64,000 nucleotides of DNA from Halobellus salinus (GTDB lineage Archaea > Halobacteriota > Halobacteria > Halobacteriales > Haloferacaceae). The notes beneath the pieces are model-generated. The model had not been told where the DNA came from, did not search any database, and worked only from the letters and a program-made list of their open reading frames with translations. The stretch lies in NCBI RefSeq assembly GCF_014646875.1, contig NZ_BMOC01000013.1:33624-97623 (forward strand), written 5' to 3'. This document shows positions 17,839-27,374 of the stretch, one piece after another. Each line of letters opens with the position of its first letter. The first letter of the stretch is position 1. Made by a program: the position numbers and the translations under genes.

Positions 17839-17901
17839 GCGGGAGCCGCGCCGACCCGCGGATCCGTAACGGCCATACGCGCCGGCCGCGTCGGTCGCGG
17901 T

Positions 17902-18642
17902 ATGTACGAGGCGGTCTACGCCCACCCCGACGGCGATAGCACGGCCGCCCGGTTCGCGGTGACGGCCGACCGGGACGGGTACGACGGCGTGATCGTTCGC
18001 GCGGTCGACGCCCACCCCGACCACGATCGACTCCGGGAGTCACTACCGACCGACCTCGTCGACGCCGCGGAGGTCGTCGCTCCCGACCCACAGCACGCCA
18101 GCGGCGCGGTGGGGAACGCCCGCACCGAGCGGACCGTGGTCTGCGTCCGCGGCGGGACCGACGCGCTGAATCGCTTCGCCGTTGAACAGCCCCGGGTCGA
18201 CGTGCTCTCCAAGCCGTTCGTCGGCGACGGCCGGGGAGACCACCGTCGCGGTGGCGGCTCCGGCGACGTCGATCACGTGCTCGCGAAGGCCGCACGCGAC
18301 AACGGAGTCCACATCGAGGTGAACCTGGGGCCGGCGCTTCGGGGTCGCGGCGGCAGCCGGGTCCGCCACCTGAAGCGGCTCCGTCGGCTGCATCGGATCG
18401 TTGACCACTACGACACCCCGTACGTCGTGAGCGCCACCGCCGAGTCGCACCTCCAGCTCCGGGCACCCCGGGAACTGGCCGCCGTCGGCGAGGAGATCGG
18501 GCTCGGCGAGGAGTGGACCCGACGCGGGCTCGACGCGTGGGGCGACCTCGTCGAACGGAACCGGACGCGGCTGTCCGAGTCGTTCATTGCCCCCGGCGTC
18601 GAACGTGGCCGGTATGAAGAAGACGATCGCGGAGCACGCTGA
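17902..18642 (+). CDS. rnp3: Ribonuclease P protein component 3 (Rpp30)
   Basis: Rpp30 is a TIM-barrel-like protein subunit of archaeal RNase P, which trims tRNA 5' ends. The 246-residue protein has the family order: MYEAVYAHPD, GYDGVIVRAVDA, RVDVLSKPF, then NGVHIEVNLGPALRGRGGSRVRHLKRL and PYVVSATAESHLQLRAPREL. The 3' end overlaps the next gene by 29 bases. It belongs to a row with a methyltransferase, Pop5 and the proteasome alpha gene. Confidence 0.9.
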   Translation: MYEAVYAHPDGDSTAARFAVTADRDGYDGVIVRAVDAHPDHDRLRESLPTDLVDAAEVVAPDPQHASGAVGNARTERTVVCVRGGTDALNRFAVEQPRVDVLSKPFVGDGRGDHRRGGGSGDVDHVLAKAARDNGVHIEVNLGPALRGRGGSRVRHLKRLRRLHRIVDHYDTPYVVSATAESHLQLRAPRELAAVGEEIGLGEEWTRRGLDAWGDLVERNRTRLSESFIAPGVERGRYEEDDRGAR

Positions 18643-19264
18643 GCGGTTTTCCGAAGCGGCGGGCACCTATGACGGCGATCAAGACTCCGAGGAGTACCTG
18701 GCGTGTGCGGACCTAGTGGTCGGCCACGCCGCGCCCGACGCCGACGAGGTCGTGCTCGATCTCGGCACCGGTACGGGCGCGATCGCGCTCGCACTCGCGC
18801 CGTCGGCGGGCCGAGTGATCGGCCGCGACATCAGCGCCGGAATGCTCGAAGCGGCCCGATCGAAGGCCGCCGACGCGGGGATCGACACCGTCGAATTCGG
18901 CGAGGGTCGGTTCCGCGACCCCGGTTACGACGGCCAGGTTGGCGTTGTCACCTCGAACTTCGCGATGCACCACCTCTCGGACGACGAGAAGCGGGAGGCC
19001 ATCGGGGTCATCGCGGACCTGAACCCCCGGCGGTTCGTGCTCGGTGACGTGATGTTCTTCGGGGAGTCCGACCCCTCGGAGCCGTTCTACGACCCCGCTG
19101 TCGACGACCCCGCAACCGTCGGGACGCTCGTTGACACGCTGACCGACGAGGGGTTCGTTCTGGTCGCGGTCGAACGGGTCCACGACCAGGTCGGCGTGCT
19201 GGTAACCGAGCGGTTCGGCGAGAGGAGCGAGCGCGCCGGGGTCGTTGGGGGTGGGGTGGAGTGA
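18614..19264 (+). CDS. Class I SAM-dependent methyltransferase
   Basis: The 216-residue protein has a complete motif I (VVLDLGTGTGAIALALA), the acidic loop VIGRDISAGML, and the FAMHHLSDDEKREAI segment of small-molecule or RNA methyltransferases. The substrate is unknown. The location between rnp3 and rnp2, with overlaps of 29 and 4 bases, suggests co-translation with the RNase P proteins and hence an RNA-related role, which is inference only. The start at MKKTIAEHAERF is chosen as the family's typical N terminus; a start 27 bases upstream is possible. Confidence 0.85.
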   Translation: MKKTIAEHAERFSEAAGTYDGDQDSEEYLACADLVVGHAAPDADEVVLDLGTGTGAIALALAPSAGRVIGRDISAGMLEAARSKAADAGIDTVEFGEGRFRDPGYDGQVGVVTSNFAMHHLSDDEKREAIGVIADLNPRRFVLGDVMFFGESDPSEPFYDPAVDDPATVGTLVDTLTDEGFVLVAVERVHDQVGVLVTERFGERSERAGVVGGGVE

Positions 19265-19740
19265 AACACCTCCCCAAACACCTGCGAGCACGGTGGCGGT
19301 ACCTCGCCGTTGGGATCGAGACGTGGCCCGACGCCGACGTCGACCGCGCGGCGTTCCAGCGGGAGGTGTGGTACGCCGCCCAAGACCTCTACGGCGACGT
19401 CGGCAGCGCCGAGGCCGACCTGACGGTGGTGGAGTTCGATCTCACGGAGGGCGACGGCGAGGCGATCGTCCGGGCGCATCGCGGGGCCGAAGAGCGCGCG
19501 CGCGCCGCGGTCGCGTGTCTGGCGGCCGTCGACGGCCACTCAGTCGGCGTCCGTGTCCGCGGGATTTCGGGGACGATGCGGGCGTGTTCGGAAAGGTATT
19601 TGAACGGCGGGACCCGAGGTGGTAAGCAGAGAGACGTCGTGTTCGAGAACGAACCTAGCCCTGCCGTCGTCCGTGGAACGCGTTTCGATGTCGACGCCGG
19701 GGACGGGTTCGTGGGCGCGACGCGGCTCGATTTCGAGTAA
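19261..19740 (+). CDS. rnp2: Ribonuclease P protein component 2 (Pop5)
   Basis: Pop5 pairs with Rpp30 in archaeal RNase P. The 159-residue protein starts with a GTG (MKHLPKHLRARWRYLAVGIE), the typical Pop5 opening L-P-x-x-[LK]R-x-[RK]WRY[LI]. It has the central AAQDLYGDVG and the later SGTMRACSERYL segment. The start overlaps the methyltransferase stop by four bases. A C-terminal extension of about 35 residues is weakly conserved. psmA follows four bases later. Confidence 0.9.
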   Translation: MKHLPKHLRARWRYLAVGIETWPDADVDRAAFQREVWYAAQDLYGDVGSAEADLTVVEFDLTEGDGEAIVRAHRGAEERARAAVACLAAVDGHSVGVRVRGISGTMRACSERYLNGGTRGGKQRDVVFENEPSPAVVRGTRFDVDAGDGFVGATRLDFE

Positions 19741-19744
19741 TACT

Positions 19745-20551
<807 letters not shown>

Positions 20552-20962
20552 TCCCGCAGCGTCCGCATAACTGCGTTCTTTCGATTCGGTACGATCTTGC
20601 TCCGACAGTCTGTCCGCTGACAGTTCCGACGGTGATCGGCTCGTGAGAGTTGCGAAATCTGGTACAGAGATGCACCCTGCGAGGATTTTGCACCCGCCGT
20701 GGAGTCGGTCGGTGTAGTGCACTGGCCGCGACCGACCGGAGGGAGCGAGCGGGCTAAGGAGTCCTCAACGGAGCGGGCCAAGGAGTCCTCAACGGAGCGA
20801 GCCAAGGAGTCCTCAACGGAGCGAGCCAAGGAGTCCTCAACGGAGCGGTGACGCCGCGACTGAGAGGGTGACGCCGCGCTTTCGATCGAACTTCTGTTAG
20901 TGGAGTTTCAGAGGAACCTCATACAGCCGGGCGGCAACGCCGCCCGCGACAAAAGGTCGGTT
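20552..20962. other. Spacer with four 24-bp tandem repeats
   Basis: No gene is seen between psmA and the convergent HTH gene. The spacer contains one 34-base GAGCG-rich motif (20726-20759) that runs directly into a tandem array, followed by two copies of TGACGCCGCG (20849-20881). On the minus strand the array reads as repeated ARSVEDSL, but that frame has no start context and runs into psmA. Confidence 0.75.
20747..20842 (+). repeat. Four 24-bp tandem repeats
   Basis: Four consecutive 24-base units lie at 20747, 20771, 20795 and 20819. Each has the form GAGCGRGCYAAGGAGTCC followed by TCAACG, and a truncated fifth (GAGCGG) follows. Units 3 and 4 are identical. They appear to have grown out of the 3' end of the GAGCG-rich motif. 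There are no spacers, so this is not a CRISPR array. Confidence 0.9.
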
Positions 20963-21316
20963 CTAGTGCTCCTCGTACGCCAGATTCATGAGCCACTGCG
21001 AGAACGCGTCGCTGTTGTGGTTGACCTCCTCCTCGCCGATGAACGGCGAGAGCATGTCTCCCGCCATGAGGAGCCCGAACTCGAGGTCACGCGCGGCGGG
21101 CGCTAAGTGGTAGGTGTTGTGGCCGTCGTAGACCGTCTCCTCGCGCTGGATCAATCCCTGTCCGGCGAGCGACTCGGCGATCCGACTGCCTTTCCGCGAG
21201 GAGATGTCCAGTTCCTTCCAGAAGTCGCTCTGGTGGATCCCACCCGTCTCCCGTATGAACTCCAGCCCTTCGCGTTCGTCCTCCGAGAGGTCGGCCTCCG
21301 CGGCGCTCGCGCTCAT
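20963..21316 (-). CDS. Winged helix-turn-helix transcriptional regulator
   Basis: The 117-residue protein is a MarR/TrmB-like one-domain regulator. Residues about 10-75 (LSEDEREGLEFIRETGGIHQ, SDFWKELDISSRKGSRIAES, GLIQREETVYDGHNTYHL) form a winged helix with its wing. The C-terminal 35 residues may dimerise. No ligand domain is visible. The start at 21316 is preferred because the upstream extension is basic and unconserved. Its target genes are unknown. Confidence 0.82.
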   Translation of the reverse strand: MSASAAEADLSEDEREGLEFIRETGGIHQSDFWKELDISSRKGSRIAESLAGQGLIQREETVYDGHNTYHLAPAARDLEFGLLMAGDMLSPFIGEEEVNHNSDAFSQWLMNLAYEEH

Positions 21317-21341
21317 ACGTGTACGTGGCTTACCGAGTCGC

Positions 21342-22115
21342 TTAAATGTGGCCTTCCACCCGGCGGAAGGCGGTCTCACACGGTGGTCCGTCCGCGAACC
21401 GCATATCGGTGGTGCCGTCCGACCGCAGCGTGAAAAGCGAGGCCGAGCAGGTTCCGAACTCGCGCTCGGGGTCGTGAACGCAGACGCCGTGATTGTGGTC
21501 GCCCAGCGCGTCGGCCGCGCGGGACCGCCACGCCGGCGCCGACTCGCCGGGCTCGGGGGTTAAGACGTTTCGGAGCCGGGTCGCGTTGCCCGCCTGCTCG
21601 GCGCCGCGGCCGGGATCACGTTCGGGCTCGAAATACTCCCCGTCGATACCGACGTTGACAACCACGTGGACGCCGGGATCGAGCCGCCGGACGTCGAGGC
21701 CGCCGTCCCACTCGAAGTACAGTGCGGTGGGGTCACCGGGCGTTGCCTCGCCGCCGCGTTCGGCCACGATCAGGTTGAATCCGTCGTAGGTGTGGGCCGC
21801 GAGCGCGTCGTCGACGACTGACCGGGCCTCGTGGGTCGACGCCGCGCCGAGTACGTCGCGGACCAACAGTCCGCGGGAGCGCTCGCCACCGCCCGGGACG
21901 TCGACCCACCGGTTTGTGATCGCAACGACGACGCCGTGTTCGTTGGCGCCGATCCAGGTCCCGCCGGCCTCGGCGTCTCGGGGCGCGAGGATGGACGGAT
22001 CGCCGTCGGTGACGGCTGGCGGCTCCGACGGCCGCCCGGACAGTTCGTCGCGGTTCGCGGCGACGACGACCGGCGCGTCGTCGACGACGCGCCACCCGAG
22101 CGTCAGCGTGCACAT
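21342..22115 (-). CDS. NRDE/TANGO2-family protein
   Basis: The 257-residue protein begins MCTLTLGWRVVDDAPVVVAA followed by NRDE, the signature that names the family (Cys at position 2, NRDE at about 24-27). The N-terminal Cys suggests an Ntn-hydrolase-like fold. Family members include eukaryotic TANGO2, linked to membrane and haem handling, but the biochemical role is not settled. Other conserved parts are APRDAEAGGTWIGANEHG and a late GTCSASLFTL. The start at 22115 places the Cys second, as in the family. Confidence 0.88.
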   Translation of the reverse strand: MCTLTLGWRVVDDAPVVVAANRDELSGRPSEPPAVTDGDPSILAPRDAEAGGTWIGANEHGVVVAITNRWVDVPGGGERSRGLLVRDVLGAASTHEARSVVDDALAAHTYDGFNLIVAERGGEATPGDPTALYFEWDGGLDVRRLDPGVHVVVNVGIDGEYFEPERDPGRGAEQAGNATRLRNVLTPEPGESAPAWRSRAADALGDHNHGVCVHDPEREFGTCSASLFTLRSDGTTDMRFADGPPCETAFRRVEGHI

Positions 22116-22266
22116 ATCGAGTCTACGAACGGCAGCGTGAATACGCTGTCGACGGCGTCGGGCGGTCGAACCGCTGTCTACACCGGGAGCGAAGGGAGGC
22201 GGCTCCGCCCCCGCCCCCGATGTAACGGGACCATTGAAATAGACACTGTGCGAAGCCGGGGACGAG

Positions 22267-22710
22267 ATGTACGATCGGATCCTCCTCCCAACCGACGGCA
22301 GCGACGGCACGGAACAGGCGTTGGCACACGCGGTGGAGGTCGCCGACGGCCGCGACGCGACCATCCACGCGCTCTCCGTGGTCGACCGCCGGCTCTATCT
22401 GGCGGCCGACGAGGCGCAGAAGCCCGACCTGAAGGCGACGATGCAGGACGACGCCCAAGCGGCGGTCGAGCGCGTCGCCGACGGGGCCGCCGAGGCGGGG
22501 GTCGGCTGTACCGCGGTCGTCCGCGACGGCGTCCCCTCCCGGGAGATCTTGGAGTACGCCGCGGAGACGCCGGTCGACCTCGTCGTGATGGGGACGCACG
22601 GCCGCTCGGGGCGCGACAAACTCGCGAACCTCGGCAGCGTGACCGAGCGGGTCGTCGAGAACACCGACACCCCGACCCTGGTGGTGCGGATCGACGACGC
22701 CGAGGCGTGA
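22267..22710 (+). CDS. Universal stress protein (UspA family)
   Basis: The 147-residue protein is a single UspA domain. It opens with MYDRILLPTDGSDGTEQAL and carries the ATP-binding signature near the C terminus, VVMGTHGRSGRDKLANLGSV (pattern GxxGxnG-S/T). It is likely an ATP-binding cytoplasmic stress protein. It stands alone between a divergent NRDE gene and a convergent membrane-protein gene. Confidence 0.92.
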   Translation: MYDRILLPTDGSDGTEQALAHAVEVADGRDATIHALSVVDRRLYLAADEAQKPDLKATMQDDAQAAVERVADGAAEAGVGCTAVVRDGVPSREILEYAAETPVDLVVMGTHGRSGRDKLANLGSVTERVVENTDTPTLVVRIDDAEA

Positions 22711-22872
22711 CGGGCTGGCCGTCGACGGTGACGGCGATGCTCGTCTCGGCGTCGCCGTCCCGATACGTCTCGGCGTCGACCGTGAGGCGACCCCGACTCG
22801 CGTCGGTCCCGAGTGTCGCCATCGGGTACTCGAGGGTGACGCCGTCGGCGTGCTTGCTACGCAGCAGGCCGC

Positions 22873-23523
22873 TCAGACGCCGTACCGGCTGTCGCGTTCG
22901 ACGACGGTGTACCCCTGCGCCGCGAGGGCTTCGTCGCGGTACCGGCCGGCGACGAGCCGCTGTGGGAGGCGGCGCAGCCCGAAGCGTCGGTCGGACACGT
23001 ACTCGTACTCCACTCCCGTCCGGCCGTCGTGTGGGGTGACGTGGACGGTGTACGTCGACCACGGTTCCCCCTCCGCGGTCACCGTCAGTTCGACGGTCCG
23101 GCCGCGCTCCGGGGTGGAGTTGCCACGGGCGCGGACCGTCACCTCCACCGACTGCAGGCCGAACAGGTACGAGATGCGGTACGTGACCGCCTCGTCGTCG
23201 ACGACGACCGCGTCCGCGATCCCCCACTGGAACGCGAGCACCGGCGGCGTCGGGCCGGTGAACGCGTTGACTACCGCGTCTGCGTCGGCGTCGGTTTCGA
23301 GTCGGACGGTCCCGCGCAGTCGGAAGATGGGCACGCTGACGAGTGCGAGCGACCCGGCGAAGACGCCGACCGCCGGGACCAACGACGTGGCCAGGTACGT
23401 GGCGAGGAACGTGACCACGACAGCGATGGCGACGAGTGCGCTCAGGGGGCGCTCGTACCTCCGGTATTGCTCCGCGACGGTGCGTGCGTCGCGTGGTCGT
23501 TCGACATCGGGGTTGGAGGGCAT
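22873..23523 (-). CDS. Two-helix membrane protein with a beta-rich domain, possibly frameshifted
   Basis: The 216-residue protein has an N-terminal cytoplasmic stretch, two adjacent transmembrane segments (about 28-48 and 52-70) and a soluble domain (RGTVRLETDADADAVVNAFT onward) that resembles START/SRPBCC-type haloarchaeal proteins. I cannot assign a function. After the stop at 22873 another minus-strand frame continues with coding-like codon use (GVTLEYPMATLGTDASRGRL, about 22730-22870), so the true C terminus may be longer and lost by a frameshift. Confidence 0.7.
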   Translation of the reverse strand: MPSNPDVERPRDARTVAEQYRRYERPLSALVAIAVVVTFLATYLATSLVPAVGVFAGSLALVSVPIFRLRGTVRLETDADADAVVNAFTGPTPPVLAFQWGIADAVVVDDEAVTYRISYLFGLQSVEVTVRARGNSTPERGRTVELTVTAEGEPWSTYTVHVTPHDGRTGVEYEYVSDRRFGLRRLPQRLVAGRYRDEALAAQGYTVVERDSRYGV

Positions 23524-23671
23524 ACCGAAGGATCCACGCCTTCACCGTTGTATGTCTGTCGGGATCCGCTGGCCGTTCTGCCGACGGTCTCCGGCGACGC
23601 CCGTCCACAGCGCCTGCGATCCCCGGGCGCGACCGACATAATCATACCTGTCGCTCCCTCATCTCGGTGCC

Positions 23672-24937
23672 GTGAACCTGGACGAGTACGTCGACCTCGA
23701 ACGCAACGAGCGCGCGGAGCGTCGGCGACTCGCCGACCAGAAGTCCTACGACATCCTGGATCACCTCGAGACCTTCCAGGACCGCTTCGAGGAGACGCTC
23801 CAGGGCGATTCGCTCTACGGCGGCGTGTCGCCGTCGATCTTCGTCGGCACCTCGAACTACCCCCGCGTCTCCACGGGCGTGCTCTCGCCGGTGGGCCACG
23901 ACGACGACGCCGAGCGGTTCGAGACCTCCGGCGCGTGGTACGACGAGGGAGTGTCGATCGCAGACGTGTTCGCCCGTCGGACATCGCTTCTGAACTCGAC
24001 GCGGCCCCAAGAGGTGACGAGCGTCGCCGACTCCTGGAACGGCTTCCTTGGCACGCAACGGGAGGTCGCGATCTCCGACCGCCCGGTGACCGTCGAGATC
24101 GGGCTGAACGAGCGTCCGAACGTCGACCTCGACGCCGGCGTTGAGGACGTGGCAACGCCGCTCGGCCCGCGGGCCCGCGCCACCTCCGCGGATCTCGCGG
24201 AGAACCCCCACGTGCCCCGACTGGTCGAGAAGACGCTCGAAGACGACGACTGGAACGCTGAAGGCGCAATTACCTACCTCTACCGCCGCGGGTTCGACGT
24301 CTACGACATCAACACCATCCTGTCGGCGGGCGCGCTCGGACAGACCGAACAGCGCCGCCTCGTCCCCACGCGCTGGTCGATCACTGCTGTCGACGACACT
24401 GTGGGGAAATACCTCCGCGGGCGGATCCGCACCAACCCGTCGGTCGACAGTGTGGAAGTCCACCGCAACGAGTTCCTCGGCAACGCGTTCTGGGTCCTGC
24501 TCGCGCCCGGCGAGTGGGAGTACGAACTGGTGGAGCTCAAAGCCCCCGGCAGCGTCTGGAACCCCGATCCCGAGGCCGGAATGTACTTTGCCGCCGACCG
24601 GGAAGGATCGGAGGGTCGAACCGGCTACGTCGACGAGACCGCGGGCGCGTACCACGCCGCCCGGCTGGGTGTCCTCGAACACGTCGCGGAGCGCGGCCGG
24701 CAGGCCAAGGCGCTCGTGGTGCGGCACGTCTCCGACGACTACTGGGGCCCGGTCGGGGTCTGGCAGGTCCGGGAGGCCGTCCGGGACGCCTTTGACACCG
24801 ACACCCACGGCACCGCAGAGACCTTCGGCGCGGCGCTCCGTGGGGTGACCGAACACCTGCCGGTGTCGGTGGCAGCGCTCCGACGCAAGTCGACGATGGC
24901 CGCGGGGTTACAGACGACATTCGGCGACTTCGGGTGA
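23672..24937 (+). CDS. nreA: DNA repair protein NreA
   Basis: NreA proteins act in archaeal DNA repair and work with the sliding clamp. The 421-residue protein shows the family start LDEYVDLERNERAERRRLAD, the conserved SPSIFVGTSNYPRVSTGVLSP and the segment RRGFDVYDINTILSAG. It ends in QTTFGDFG, a PCNA-interacting (PIP) motif typical of NreA. The start is GTG. The gene is monocistronic, with the TRAM gene about 100 bases downstream. Confidence 0.93.
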   Translation: MNLDEYVDLERNERAERRRLADQKSYDILDHLETFQDRFEETLQGDSLYGGVSPSIFVGTSNYPRVSTGVLSPVGHDDDAERFETSGAWYDEGVSIADVFARRTSLLNSTRPQEVTSVADSWNGFLGTQREVAISDRPVTVEIGLNERPNVDLDAGVEDVATPLGPRARATSADLAENPHVPRLVEKTLEDDDWNAEGAITYLYRRGFDVYDINTILSAGALGQTEQRRLVPTRWSITAVDDTVGKYLRGRIRTNPSVDSVEVHRNEFLGNAFWVLLAPGEWEYELVELKAPGSVWNPDPEAGMYFAADREGSEGRTGYVDETAGAYHAARLGVLEHVAERGRQAKALVVRHVSDDYWGPVGVWQVREAVRDAFDTDTHGTAETFGAALRGVTEHLPVSVAALRRKSTMAAGLQTTFGDFG

Positions 24938-25039
24938 CCGCCGCGGCGCGGTCCGTACGGGCCGGTCTCACGCGGTAGCCCGTTGAACGGGCGATACTAC
25001 TTTATTCATCGGCTGAGACGATCCGACGGAGGTCTTACG

Positions 25040-25438
25040 GTGGAAATCTCAGATAAACTCCTGTGTCTGTTCAACGCTGACGTTCGCGACGAAGGCGATC
25101 GGTACGTCGTCGAGGTACCGAAACGCGAGGTCGAGACGGGGTCGGTCGATCCCGGCGAGACGTACCGCGTCGCTCTCATCTCCCGCGCGGTGGAATCGAC
25201 GTCCGACCCCGGTGAGCCCGACGAACCGACGTCGGAGCCCCAGCCACCAGTCGAACCGGGCGAGCTCCGGTACGTCGAGATCGAGGACATCGGCAAGCAG
25301 GGCGACGGCATCGCCCGCGTCGAGCGGGGCTACGTGATCATCGTCCCCGGCACCGAGGTCGGCGACCGTGTCAAAATCGAGGTCGCCGAGGTCAAATCCA
25401 ACTTCGCGGTGGGTGAAGTGATCGAAGAGGAGGTGTGA
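25040..25438 (+). CDS. TRAM domain protein
   Basis: The 132-residue protein has an N-terminal part (MEISDKLLCLFNADVRDEGD), a Pro/Glu linker and a C-terminal TRAM domain (about 75-132) with VEIEDIGKQGDGIARVERGY and VPGTEVGDRVKIEV. TRAM domains bind RNA, and stand-alone archaeal versions are proposed to act as RNA chaperones. A GTG at 25040 is chosen because GGAGGT lies about eight bases upstream; an earlier TTG at 24983 lacks this. The 78-bp inverted-end element begins two bases after the stop. Confidence 0.88.
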   Translation: MEISDKLLCLFNADVRDEGDRYVVEVPKREVETGSVDPGETYRVALISRAVESTSDPGEPDEPTSEPQPPVEPGELRYVEIEDIGKQGDGIARVERGYVIIVPGTEVGDRVKIEVAEVKSNFAVGEVIEEEV

Positions 25439-25439
25439 T

Positions 25440-25517
25440 AATGGGTACTCTCGGCTCTTGCCGGTGAGTGACGTCAACGGAGGTAGCGCCCGGCTGTGAA
25501 CAGTGAGAGTAACCGTT
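25440..25517 (-). repeat. 78-bp element with inverted ends, copy A
   Basis: On the minus strand this element begins AACGGTTACTCTCACTGT and ends GAGAGTACCCATT, giving inverted ends of about 13 bases (11 matching). A copy of exactly the same length lies at 44267-44344, same orientation, matching at about 61 of 78 positions, with the ends best conserved. It fills the gap between the TRAM gene and the convergent radical SAM gene. It is either a MITE-like element or a shared bidirectional terminator. Confidence 0.7.
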
Positions 25518-25524
25518 GTGAGGG

Positions 25525-27258
25525 TTACTCCGCGTTCGACCGCTCGTTGCGCGGATATCGACCGGTGAACGCGGTGAAGTCGATTTCGGGGCTCGGAACT
25601 GTCGCCGCTGAGTCGTACGGTCGGTTGACCACGATGTCACCGGCAGTGCTGTCGCCGATCCCCGGAATCGCGGTGAGTTCGTCCATCGACGCGGCGTTGG
25701 GGTCGAGCGGGTATGGCACCCCGGTGACCGACCGGTAGCCGTGGTCGACCACCGCGACGTCGGTGGTTGTACCCAACTCGCGCTCGCCCGGGACGCCAAC
25801 CAGAAGGGGGTAGGTCCCGAGCTGTCGGCCGAACGTCCGGCCGTCTTGATGATACTCCAGGTGGACGTCCGGAAGCACCGTCCCGGTTGGCGCCAGCCGA
25901 CGCAGCATCGGCTGGTCGATCTCCTCGCGGACCTCGCGTTTGTACCGTTTGAACCGCTTTTTGTGGTCGATCGCGATGTCGGCGCCCGCCTCCGACATCT
26001 CGGTCCCCTCGAACGCCATCACCTGCCGGATGTTGATCCGGCGGAGCATCAGTCCCGCGTCGTAGACCCGCTGGAGGAACCGCTTGTTGTGTTCGAAGGT
26101 CTCGGCGCGCTCGCCGTTGAGGCCGTGGAGCAGGTTGATGCCGGGGAGGAGTTTGGGGAGCCGGTCCGCGGCGTCGGTACCGTGAGTCGGCGCGTCTCCC
26201 CGGTCGTCGCCCGGCCGCCACCCCGCCTCCTCGTTGACGACCCGAACCGCCTCGAAACACTCGTCGGCGGTGACGTTGAGGTGGTTCTGCTCTTGGACCA
26301 CCGGATCCGCCGACTCCAGGCCGAACGCCGCGGTGTCGCCGGGAGTATTGAACTCGGCGATGATCCGAATGCCCTCTCTGGCCTGCTCGGGCCACTTCAC
26401 CACCGTGATGGGGTTCATGTTGTCGAGATGGAGGGTCTGGAGCTCGGGGGCGACCTCGCGGATCCCGGCGTAGAGCCGCCTGAGGGCGTCGGGGTTCGGG
26501 GCCTCGCCGTCGCCACCGTACGCGAGGATGTCGGCCTGCCGCCCCACCCGGAAGTGCCGCACGCCCCGGTCGGAGAGCGCGTCGACCTCGGTGACGACGG
26601 AGTCGGGCGGCCGGAACGCGGGATCGCCGTACATCGGCTCGGTGCAGAACGAGCACCGGTAGGCACACCCGCGGGAGGTCTCGAGTTCGCAGATCAGGTA
26701 ATCGGGGTGGTTGGGGTGGTGCTCGACCACGAACGCGCCCCGTTCGGCCCACCGGTCGAGTTCGTCGTTGTCGCGATACCTGTTCTCGAAGCCTTCCAAG
26801 CCGTTATGGACCAGGTCGTACGCCGCGGCCTCAACATCGCCCATCGCGAGGAAGTCGTAGTCGAGATCCTGCCGCTCCATCTCTTGGGCGCCGGCGTTTT
26901 CTTCACCGACGCCGAATCGGATCGGGCCGCCCATCACCGAGACGCCCTCCGCGACCCACGCGAGTTCGCGCACCTCGTCGGGTTCGGCCGGGGTTCCGCC
27001 GACGTAACTTCCGGGGACGGTCATGCCGCCGATGTAGACGAGGAGGTCCGCGTCGGCGACGTCGGCCCACTTCCTCCGTTCCTCCCGGAGTTCGTCAATG
27101 GTGTGGTAGGTGACCTGCGATTCGGGAACGCCGGCATCGACGAGCGCACCGGCCGTGAACCGCGGGTACGTGGAGATATACGGTGGCACACCGAAGTGCG
27201 CCGGCTCGTCGACGTAGCCGTCGACGAGCGTCACGGAGAGGTCGGCCGGATCGATCAT
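25525..27258 (-). CDS. Radical SAM protein with C-terminal helix-hairpin-helix
   Basis: The 577-residue protein has a B12-binding-like N-terminal domain (to about 180), a radical SAM core with the cluster motif CAYRCSFC (preceded by LICELETSRG), a long C-terminal part and, at the end, a helix-hairpin-helix (MDELTAIPGIGDSTAGDIVV). The last feature suggests nucleic acid binding. It resembles YgiQ/UPF0313-like haloarchaeal proteins, whose reaction is unknown. The start at 27258 excludes an unconserved Arg/Pro-rich extension. It is divergent from the acetyltransferase gene. Confidence 0.85.
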   Translation of the reverse strand: MIDPADLSVTLVDGYVDEPAHFGVPPYISTYPRFTAGALVDAGVPESQVTYHTIDELREERRKWADVADADLLVYIGGMTVPGSYVGGTPAEPDEVRELAWVAEGVSVMGGPIRFGVGEENAGAQEMERQDLDYDFLAMGDVEAAAYDLVHNGLEGFENRYRDNDELDRWAERGAFVVEHHPNHPDYLICELETSRGCAYRCSFCTEPMYGDPAFRPPDSVVTEVDALSDRGVRHFRVGRQADILAYGGDGEAPNPDALRRLYAGIREVAPELQTLHLDNMNPITVVKWPEQAREGIRIIAEFNTPGDTAAFGLESADPVVQEQNHLNVTADECFEAVRVVNEEAGWRPGDDRGDAPTHGTDAADRLPKLLPGINLLHGLNGERAETFEHNKRFLQRVYDAGLMLRRINIRQVMAFEGTEMSEAGADIAIDHKKRFKRYKREVREEIDQPMLRRLAPTGTVLPDVHLEYHQDGRTFGRQLGTYPLLVGVPGERELGTTTDVAVVDHGYRSVTGVPYPLDPNAASMDELTAIPGIGDSTAGDIVVNRPYDSAATVPSPEIDFTAFTGRYPRNERSNAE

Positions 27259-27374
27259 ACCTGGGGGAGGCGGTCGAAGCCTAAAACGCTCACCCTCCGC
27301 GGTCAACGCCCGAGGGGTCGAGACAGCCATCCCGAACCGCAACACCGGTTATCCGCCGACGCCTCCCGTTCGGT

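Noticed and set aside
20747..20842. CRISPR array
   Set aside because: Repeats are directly adjacent without spacers and no cas gene is present.
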